This document shows, one piece after another, positions 38,793-44,233 of a stretch of 44,233 nt of DNA. The notes beneath the pieces were generated by a model. The model saw only the letters and a list, made by a program, of their open reading frames with translations, had not been told where the DNA came from and did no database searches. Source of the stretch: an uncultured Collinsella sp. (GTDB taxonomy: Bacteria; Actinomycetota; Coriobacteriia; Coriobacteriales; Coriobacteriaceae); contig CATYZI010000016.1 in the NCBI GenBank assembly GCA_958415625.1, positions 1 through 44,233 of the forward strand. Direction: 5' to 3'. A program made the position numbers and the translations under genes. How positions within the stretch are numbered: position 1 is the first letter of the stretch; each line of letters opens with the position of its first letter.

Positions 38793-39416
38793 TTACGCGT
38801 TGACAGCCATCGAGTGCTGGCCCGACTTTTCCAGGTACTCGGCAAATTTGGCCTCGTCGCCCTTGTTCTTGTACTGTAGGGCCAACAGGTATTCCAGGCG
38901 GCAGCTCTTGACCTTGTCGTCACCGGCCTCCTTGAGCATGCGCTCCAGCTCGGGAATGTCGTTGTGGCGCTTGAGGATCATCGTGTCGTACATCAGCTGA
39001 CATTCGTGCGCGACTGCCTCGGCCTGACCGCCCTCAAAGCCCTTGATCTCGTGCAGGAGCTCCTTGGACTTTTTGCGGTCCTCCTGGCCAACGTAGTAGT
39101 TAAAGGCCTTGATTACCAGGTCGACGCGCTGCATCTTGGGCAGGTTGAGTCCCAGAAGCAAATCGAACATCTCGTCGGCGCGCTTGTGGTCCTCGCGCAG
39201 CAGATAGGAGTTCAGGCGCAGGTAGTCGCGGTTGTAGCGCGGGTACAGCATGCTGGTGAGCTTGCTGTCGAGCAGGCGATCGAACTCGTCCCACTGCTTG
39301 GCAGCCATAAGCTGCTGCAGACGCTTGAACGTGGTGCGTTTTTTGACGCTAAAGAACACCGACACGCCGATGCAGATGATAACGACGGCGGTCCAGAGTG
39401 TGCGGGAATCGGGCAT
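38793..39416 (-). CDS. Membrane-anchored helical-repeat protein, 207 aa
   Basis: Function not recognised. One N-terminal membrane helix (LWTAVVIICIGVSVFFSV, about 7-24) anchors a cytoplasmic or extracellular domain made of paired helices with TPR-like spacing (QLMAAKQWDEFDRLLDSKL; RADEMFDLLLGLNLPKMQRV; CRLEYLLALQYKNKGDEAKF). TPR-like repeats usually hold protein partners. AAGGATC precedes the ATG. It stands alone on the minus strand beside tRNA-Leu. Confidence 0.75.
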   Translation of the reverse strand: MPDSRTLWTAVVIICIGVSVFFSVKKRTTFKRLQQLMAAKQWDEFDRLLDSKLTSMLYPRYNRDYLRLNSYLLREDHKRADEMFDLLLGLNLPKMQRVDLVIKAFNYYVGQEDRKKSKELLHEIKGFEGGQAEAVAHECQLMYDTMILKRHNDIPELERMLKEAGDDKVKSCRLEYLLALQYKNKGDEAKFAEYLEKSGQHSMAVNA

Positions 39417-39580
39417 ATTGGGATCCTTAGTCGCTCATATAGCGAGCGGTATGACAACACGTACTAGATGTATTATACGCAGCGCACAAGCAAACTGGCA
39501 TAAAAGCTCATCGAGGCTGAGCGCCGTCGCTCGCTGCGGTACACTTACCCTAAAGTAAACCATGAAGGGAGACACTACCT

Positions 39581-39868
39581 ATGAAGAAGATCGTTTTGGC
39601 TTGCGGTGCTGGCGCCGCTACTTCCACGCTCGTTGCTCAGAAGGTCGCTACCATGCTCGACGCCAACGGTTACGCCGACAAGTACGAGATCGTGCAGTGC
39701 GCCATCTCCGAGGCCAAGGACGCTTGCGACGAGGGCGCCGACCTGCTGATCGCCACCACCGTTGCCCCCGAGGGCCTTACCTGCCCGTACGTGAGCGGCG
39801 TGCCCTTCATGACCGGCATGAACCGCGTTGCTGCCGAGAAGGCCGTTCTCGACGTCATGGCTCAGTAG
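39581..39868 (+). CDS. PTS galactitol-type EIIB component (orphan)
   Basis: 95 aa. Its phospho-accepting cysteine is Cys8 in IVLACGAGAATSTLVAQKVA, as in GatB (VACGGAVATSTMAAEEI). The end CPYVSGVPFMTGMNR matches GatB PLVHGMPFVSGVG. It would phosphorylate galactitol or a related polyol or pentitol during import, but no matching EIIA or EIIC is in the window. Twelve bases later a VOC protein follows. AAGGGAG precedes the ATG. It may serve a permease elsewhere or have a regulatory use. Confidence 0.9.
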   Translation: MKKIVLACGAGAATSTLVAQKVATMLDANGYADKYEIVQCAISEAKDACDEGADLLIATTVAPEGLTCPYVSGVPFMTGMNRVAAEKAVLDVMAQ

Positions 39869-39879
39869 GCGCTAACTGT

Positions 39880-40254
39880 ATGAGTGAGCAGAACGCCAAT
39901 CCGGTCGAGCTCTTTGGCATGCGCGTCGCCCACGTGGGCATTAACGCCGCCGATCCGGCAGACGCCCTGGAGATCGCGGAGCTGTTCTCGACGATGATGG
40001 GCCTGCCCGTCATCGAGACCCCGGTTTCGTACTTTAACGATTCGCTGGTCGAGATCATGAAGCAGAACGGTCGTGGCACCAAGGGCCACATTGGCTTTGC
40101 CGTCAACGACATCGATGCGGCCGAGAAGTGGTTTGCCGAGCGCGGGCTCGAGGTCAACGAGGAGTCGCGCGTGCTGCTGCCCGACGGCGGCACCAAGCTC
40201 GTGTACTTTAAGCGCGAGTTCGCCGGCTTCGCCGTGCATCTGTGCCGCGAGTAG
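39880..40254 (+). CDS. VOC/glyoxalase-like family protein
   Basis: 124 aa, one vicinal-oxygen-chelate domain of two beta-alpha-beta-beta-beta modules (MRVAHVGINAADPADALEIA; HIGFAVNDIDAAEKWFAERG; LVYFKREFAGFAVHLCRE). Candidate metal ligands are His and Glu in these strands. VOC proteins include glyoxalases, epimerases, dioxygenases and resistance proteins, so the reaction is open. Co-transcription with an orphan EIIB suggests a sugar-phosphate derivative as ligand. Ends just before a bidirectional terminator. Confidence 0.82.
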   Translation: MSEQNANPVELFGMRVAHVGINAADPADALEIAELFSTMMGLPVIETPVSYFNDSLVEIMKQNGRGTKGHIGFAVNDIDAAEKWFAERGLEVNEESRVLLPDGGTKLVYFKREFAGFAVHLCRE

Positions 40255-40278
40255 CGCACAAGCTGCCATAGCTAGCAA

Positions 40279-40310
40279 AAAGGGATAGGGCCGTGTGGCC
40301 CTATCCCTTT
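40279..40310. terminator. Bidirectional terminator
   Basis: Perfect 14-bp stem AAAGGGATAGGGCC (40279-40292) with GGCCCTATCCCTTT (40297-40310), four-base loop. A-run on the left and T-rich run on the right let it serve both the VOC gene and the convergent histidine kinase. Confidence 0.88.
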
Positions 40311-40329
40311 ATTTATGCCGAGGGGCTTC

Positions 40330-41625
40330 CTAGCGCGGCAGGCGAATCGTAAAGCGGCTGCCGACGCCCTCGACTGAGGTCACGCCAATGACACCGCCAT
40401 GGCTGTCGACGATCCACTTGGCAATGGCAAGCCCCAGACCCGAGCCCTGCGCGCCGGCATCGCGTGCGTTGTCGGCGCGGTAGAACCGTTCAAACGCGTG
40501 GGCTGCGGATTCCTGGTTCATGCCGATGCCCTCGTCCTCAACACTTATGTCGATCGCGCCCGTGTTCGCATCGGGCGTTATGCCAAATGTGACGGTGGTT
40601 CCCGCATCCGAATACTTGGCGGCGTTTTGCACGATTACGCGCAGAGCCTGCTTCACGAGCGCCACGTCAACGGGCGCGTCGCAGCGCGGGTCGCTGGTAA
40701 GTGCGGCATCGTACGCCAGTCGATATGTGTGCGCGGCATCGATCATCTGCGATTCCTCGCATACCTCGCCGACCAGTGCGGCCAGGTTAGTATTCGCACG
40801 CCGCAGGACCGTGCGCCCGGCATCGCCGCGCGCCAAAAACAGCAGCTGCTCCACGAGCTCCTGCATATGCTCGCTTTCGGCCTTGAGGGACGCGATGGAT
40901 TCCGCCAGCACGTCCGGGTCATCTTTGCCCCAGCGGTCGAGCATGTTTACGTAACCCTGAATCACCGCGATGGGCGTTCGTAGCTCGTGGCTTGCATCGT
41001 TGACAAAGCGCATCTGCTGCAGCTTTGCCTCTTGCATCTGGCGCAGCAGGCGGTTGAGCGCGACCTCGATGCTTGCCAGGTCGGCGTCGCCGGTGGTGAC
41101 GCTCGGCGAGTCGACGCTTGCGCGCTCGATGGCCTGCTCCAGCGTTTCCATCTTGCCGCCGGAGAGCTGCATGCGGCCGAGTTCGTCCACGCGCAGGGCC
41201 AGATCGTTGAGCGGCGCCATGGTGCGGCGCACGCGGCGGGCGCCGCCGAGCATGTTGAGCACGCTGATGACCTGCCAACCCACAACGACAAGGTAGAGAG
41301 GCCATAGCGTGACGAGGTCCTGCGCGAGGGGGAAAGTCTTGGTGGTACGCGCAAGCTCGACGGTATAGGTGAGCGTTATCAGGTCCCAGCCGCGCGCGGG
41401 CGTCAGCGACATGCCGCGAACGGTGGCGCTGGGGATCCATCCTGTGGTAAACGCGCCGTTGGGCAGCGTCTGGTTGTATCCATAGACGAGGATCGCCGCC
41501 GCAATAACCAACAGTAACAGATCGAGCCAGATGTGGCTCATCAAGCGGCGCCACATATAGCTCCAGTTGATGGCGCGGGCGATGGAGGTGACGCGCTTGA
41601 CCTCGGCGTTACGCACGGCAGACAT
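40330..41625 (-). CDS. Sensor histidine kinase
   Basis: 431 aa, inner-membrane kinase. Two membrane helices (about 34-50 and 106-126) enclose a small extracytoplasmic domain of about 55 residues. A HAMP-like segment follows, then the phospho-acceptor His213 in FVNDASHELRTPIAVIQGYV, and the ATPase with VIVQNAAKYSDAG (N box), VEDEGIGM (G1) and GSGLGLAIAKWIVDSHGG (G2). It overlaps the response regulator gene by 17 bases. The signal is unknown; architecture resembles PhoR/CusS-type kinases. Confidence 0.93.
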   Translation of the reverse strand: MSAVRNAEVKRVTSIARAINWSYMWRRLMSHIWLDLLLLVIAAAILVYGYNQTLPNGAFTTGWIPSATVRGMSLTPARGWDLITLTYTVELARTTKTFPLAQDLVTLWPLYLVVVGWQVISVLNMLGGARRVRRTMAPLNDLALRVDELGRMQLSGGKMETLEQAIERASVDSPSVTTGDADLASIEVALNRLLRQMQEAKLQQMRFVNDASHELRTPIAVIQGYVNMLDRWGKDDPDVLAESIASLKAESEHMQELVEQLLFLARGDAGRTVLRRANTNLAALVGEVCEESQMIDAAHTYRLAYDAALTSDPRCDAPVDVALVKQALRVIVQNAAKYSDAGTTVTFGITPDANTGAIDISVEDEGIGMNQESAAHAFERFYRADNARDAGAQGSGLGLAIAKWIVDSHGGVIGVTSVEGVGSRFTIRLPR

Positions 41626-42394
41626 AGCCCACCCCGCGCACGGTCTGGATGATGCGGGCGCCGCCGGCGTCCTCGATCTTGGCGCGCAGGTGCGCGATGT
41701 GCACGTCGACGTTGTTGGTGTCGCCTACGTAGTCGTAGCCCAGCGCCTCGTGCGCGATGCGCTCGCGCGTGAGTACGGTCTCGGCATGCGCCATAAGCAG
41801 GGCGAGGACATCGAACTCGCGGGCCGTGAGCGCGATGGGCGAGCCGCCGACCGTGACTTCGCGGCGGTCGGGGTCGAGCGCAACCGAGTCAACGGTAAGC
41901 GCGGCGTGGGAGGGCGTGGCAGCGGTCTGGGCCGTGTCGGTTGCCGGGGGCATTGTGGCGATACCGGCGCCCGCGCCGCCTGCCGCGCCCGCCCCAGTAC
42001 CGGCGCCTCCAATGCCCGAAGCCGCCCGCACGGCCTCCGAGCGCTTCAGCGCCACGCGGATCCGTGCGAACAGCTCCTCAATCGCAAATGGCTTGGTCAG
42101 GTAATCGTCGGCGCCGGCATCGAGCCCGGCCACCTTGTCCATCACGGCATCGCGCGCGGTGACCATAATCACCGGCACATCCTTGTGCTTGCGGACACGC
42201 CGCAGGACCTCCATACCGTTGAGCTGCGGCAACAGCACATCGAGCAGAATCAGATCGTAGTCGCGCTCCAGCGCCAGGTTCACGGCGGTGCGACCGTCGG
42301 CGGCGTGCTCCACCTGGTAGCCTTCGTGCTCCAGCTCGAGCGTCACAAAGCGGGCGATTTTCTCCTCGTCCTCTACGATCAGAATCCGTGCCAT
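41609..42394 (-). CDS. OmpR/PhoB-family response regulator
   Basis: 261 aa. Receiver domain 1-120 with acidic pocket EDE (8-10), phospho-acceptor Asp52 (LILLDVLLP), Thr79 and Lys101 (LTKPF). The C-terminal winged-helix DNA-binding domain (about 166-261) includes LTAREFDVLALLMAHAETVL and VDVHIAHLRAKIEDAGGARI. The linker between them (about 121-165) is unusually long and made almost only of Gly, Ala, Thr and Pro. First gene of the two-component operon; the kinase follows with overlap. Confidence 0.94.
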   Translation of the reverse strand: MARILIVEDEEKIARFVTLELEHEGYQVEHAADGRTAVNLALERDYDLILLDVLLPQLNGMEVLRRVRKHKDVPVIMVTARDAVMDKVAGLDAGADDYLTKPFAIEELFARIRVALKRSEAVRAASGIGGAGTGAGAAGGAGAGIATMPPATDTAQTAATPSHAALTVDSVALDPDRREVTVGGSPIALTAREFDVLALLMAHAETVLTRERIAHEALGYDYVGDTNNVDVHIAHLRAKIEDAGGARIIQTVRGVGYVCRA

Positions 42395-42412
42395 GCGTGC
42401 CCCCGTCTGCGA

Positions 42413-42955
42413 CTACTTGTCGTCGTTCAGATTTTGCTTGATGTCATCCGCGGCGTTAGCAGCGCTATCCATAAGGTTGTTGATGCTGCCGGGCACGTCG
42501 CCGTCGCTGTCGATGCGGTAGCGCATGCCAAAGAACAGGCCAATCAGCATCAGCCAAATCGTAGCGCCCCAGGCAAACAGCGCGACGATGGGAATCAGGA
42601 TGGGGATGTTGAGGATGATCGCATCGCGGCGCGTGGCGATAAACTTGGTGTCCAGGCTCAGGCGGAAGAGCTTTTTGAGGTACTCCCACACGCCGTCCAT
42701 CTTCTTGGAGAAGTCGGTCTTTTCGCTCGACTTTTCGTAGGCGGCCTGCGCGGCGACCATCTCGGCCGAGGGCTCATCGACCGGTGCGGACTCGGTCGCG
42801 GCGTGCGCCGACGTGGTCTGGGTCTTGCCCTGCGACTCGAGCCAAATGATGGCATCCAAAACGTTGCCGTCGGCAGCGTCGAGCGCCGCCTTGGCATCGG
42901 TGTAGCTCACGCTGCACTTGGTGCGGATGGTTTCAACTTTTTCGAGGTCGTCCAT
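42413..42955 (-). CDS. DUF4342-type protein with UBA-like N-terminus
   Basis: 180 aa. Residues 1-45 (EKVETIRTKCSVSYTDAKAA, LDAADGNVLDAIIWLESQ) form a three-helix UBA/TS-N-like module as in EF-Ts and NAC. A flexible Ala/Ser/Glu stretch follows, then FSKKMDGVWEYLKKLFRLSL and RRDAIILNIPILIPIVALFA, leading into one or two membrane helices (about 117-145) and an acidic tail. This matches the DUF4342 layout from memory. The role is unknown. It lies 18 bases upstream of the response regulator on the same strand and may be the first gene of that operon. Confidence 0.8.
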   Translation of the reverse strand: MDDLEKVETIRTKCSVSYTDAKAALDAADGNVLDAIIWLESQGKTQTTSAHAATESAPVDEPSAEMVAAQAAYEKSSEKTDFSKKMDGVWEYLKKLFRLSLDTKFIATRRDAIILNIPILIPIVALFAWGATIWLMLIGLFFGMRYRIDSDGDVPGSINNLMDSAANAADDIKQNLNDDK

Positions 42956-43311
42956 GGCCTGTCCTTTCGTTCGATGGGCGCGACGCCGGGCAATTTGCTC
43001 GGGCGCGAGCGTTGCGTTCGGCGGTCTGCGTTGCGCCGCCCCGCCCTTGGTCGAACTCTATAGTGCAGGTTATAGATTAAGCGATTCTTGAGCCAAGATT
43101 AATGTTGGATGAGTTTTTGGGTGGGGCGGAGGCCAAGCGCAGACGAGCGGCTTGAGCCCAAGGATAAATTTGTGTCCGCACGGCGAGATATACTTTTAAC
43201 TATATTGATGGGCGTGACAGGGCAAAGCTGCCTGGCGCCCGCGAAATCAGAGGGGCCGCCGTGCCGCATGGCACAAACGAGTGGGGTCCCGGCGCAAACA
43301 GGGGGTCATAC
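42956..43311. other. Gene-free divergent promoter region
   Basis: No convincing gene. The region should hold promoters for the DUF4342 gene (minus) and the phosphatase (plus). TATACT at 43189-43194 and TATATT at 43201-43206 are possible -10 boxes without a clear -35. No repeat or hairpin of note. Confidence 0.5.
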
Positions 43312-44073
43312 GTGCATATCTACGCTATGAGTGACATTCACGGGTGCTTGGACGCCTTTAAGGCATCGCTTTCCACCATCGACCTCGATGCCGAGGACTC
43401 CAAGCTGGTTTTGCTTGGCGACTATTGCGACCGAGGCCCCGATTCACTCGGGGTCTTCGAGCTCGTCATGGACCTGCAAAAGCGGTACGGCGATCGCGTC
43501 GTGGCGCTGCGCGGCAACCACGAGGAGATGTTCCTCGAGTACATTGACGAGGTAAACGACCTTAATTTTACGCAGGCATGGATACTTGCCGACAGCAATC
43601 TGGCAACGGCCAAGAGCTTCTTAGACGCCGAGGCATTCAAGCACGTTAGGCACCTTTTGAGGCTCAGGAAGTTCGAGGAGGCCTACGCCTATACGGTTGA
43701 ACGCATGAAGGCCGAACATGCGGACGTCATCGCGTGGGTTCGCAAGCTCCCTTACTTTTACGAGAGCCCCTTCGGCCAGGTCTTTGTGCATGCCGGCATT
43801 GACGAGGGTGCCGGGGAGTACTGGAAGCTCGGCACATCTGACGAGTCGTTTACTATGACGCTGCCCGATTACGTGGGGCGTAAGTTCTACCTAGATGTTA
43901 TCGCCGGGCATATCAACACCGAGGCTGTCTCGGGCATTGCGGGCTACCGCGGTATCTGGCATGACGGCGCCAGCCATTACTACATCGACGGGAACGTCAT
44001 GAAGAACGGCGCGGTCGCCGTGCTGAACTACGACTCGGAGACAGAGAAGTACGGCGGGCAAGGGCTGGAGTAG
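43312..44073 (+). CDS. Calcineurin-like metallophosphoesterase
   Basis: 253 aa, PPP-type fold as in bacterial Ser/Thr phosphatases and ApaH. Metal motifs are IYAMSDIHGCLDAF, VLLGDYCDRGPDSLG, ALRGNHEEMFLEY, VFVHAGIDEG and VIAGHINTEAV (usual GHT replaced by GHI). It should hydrolyse phosphoester substrates, either phosphoproteins or dinucleoside polyphosphates. Start GTG 43312 follows AGGGGGTC; GTG 43261 and ATG 43327 are alternatives. Single gene, about 100 bases from the window's GC-poor end. Confidence 0.85.
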   Translation: MHIYAMSDIHGCLDAFKASLSTIDLDAEDSKLVLLGDYCDRGPDSLGVFELVMDLQKRYGDRVVALRGNHEEMFLEYIDEVNDLNFTQAWILADSNLATAKSFLDAEAFKHVRHLLRLRKFEEAYAYTVERMKAEHADVIAWVRKLPYFYESPFGQVFVHAGIDEGAGEYWKLGTSDESFTMTLPDYVGRKFYLDVIAGHINTEAVSGIAGYRGIWHDGASHYYIDGNVMKNGAVAVLNYDSETEKYGGQGLE

Positions 44074-44100
44074 GTTGGCGGGCGATTATTTGCCTTTCAA

Positions 44101-44233
44101 TTAACGCAATGATCTATTAAGCCATTCATTCATTCTTCCAGAAGGATATCTTTTGACCAGCTTTCCTTCCTTTGTCTTTAAGCGAAGTTCGGGTTTGATA
44201 GAGATACCGCAGTATTCGGGTTTGATAGAGATA
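44101..44233 (-). CDS. 3' end of an unknown gene (partial)
   Basis: On the minus strand a frame enters from the window edge and ends with TAA at 44103-44101. It reads ISIKPEYCGISIKPELRLKT, then KEGKLVKRYPSGRMNEWLNR, SLR. Hydrophilic, with an in-frame 27-base tandem repeat (19 bases exact, 44188-44206 and 44215-44233). It is clearly richer in A/T than the rest of the window, which fits recently acquired DNA. No function can be given. Confidence 0.4.
   Translation of the reverse strand, partial: ISIKPEYCGISIKPELRLKTKEGKLVKRYPSGRMNEWLNRSLR

Noticed and set aside
43109..43330. 73-codon open frame before the metallophosphatase
   Set aside because: No ribosome site; it overlaps the phosphatase start in another frame and has no protein-like pattern.
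1..44233. CRISPR array, transposon, prophage or restriction-modification system
   Set aside because: No regularly spaced direct repeats, no transposase, integrase, phage structural, methylase or nuclease genes. The repeats present are single palindromes or short tandem pairs.

Overview
The window is chromosomal DNA from a high-GC anaerobic actinobacterium, most likely Collinsella or a close Coriobacteriia relative. This rests on a HisZ-HisG fusion inside a complete his operon, an eno - DivIC-like - ppx cluster, a phosphoketolase, several mannose-family PTS genes and GC-rich codon use. No genus-level marker was tested. I see no transposase, integrase, phage gene, CRISPR array or rRNA.

Layout. 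1-5.5 kb: the 5' end of an unknown minus-strand gene, murB (minus), a LacI-type regulator and phosphoketolase xfp, whose promoter carries two LacI-like palindromes. 5.1-5.5 kb is a gene-free stretch with two very long hairpins. 5.5-18.8 kb: a sugar-amine (probable Amadori product) module. It holds a small unknown protein, two overlapping GntR/UTRA regulators, a tandem-SIS deglycase-like protein, a FrlB-like deglycase, mannose-family PTS EIIA, EIIB, EIIC and EIID, and an EamA exporter. A second set follows: EIIC2, EIID2, an MFS carrier, a second FrlB-like protein and a FrlC-like epimerase. 18.9-28.4 kb: his operon hisZG-D-C-B-H-A-F-I-(75-aa protein)-E, then a convergent PHP-type histidinol phosphatase. 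28.5-32.5 kb: a fused double-ABC exporter and a YgbA-like protein (minus). 32.9-38.3 kb: LarC C-terminal domain protein, yfcE, mazG, eno, DivIC-like, ppx. 38.4-38.8 kb: tRNA-Leu(UAA) and a decayed tandem copy of its 3' end. 38.8-44.2 kb: a membrane-anchored repeat protein, an orphan galactitol-type EIIB with a VOC protein, a two-component system, a DUF4342 protein, a metallophosphatase and the end of an unknown minus-strand gene.

How the genes work together. In the 6-19 kb module the PTS would import and phosphorylate a glycated amine such as fructoselysine or glucoselysine. The SIS-domain deglycases would split the 6-phosphate into glucose-6-phosphate and the free amine. The epimerase would feed in an isomer, and the EamA and MFS carriers could remove the surplus amine or import substrates. 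Three promoters in the module share one architecture, which defines a local regulon. The second EIIC/EIID pair has no EIIA/EIIB of its own and must borrow the first set. Its 3' half is identical at the DNA level to the first pair, as is the middle of the two FrlB genes, which points to recent duplication or gene conversion. The his genes encode the whole pathway, with the phosphatase step supplied by the PHP protein.

The other recurrent theme is long intergenic inverted repeats of several sequence families, many abutting stop codons. At least one family occurs twice in this window.
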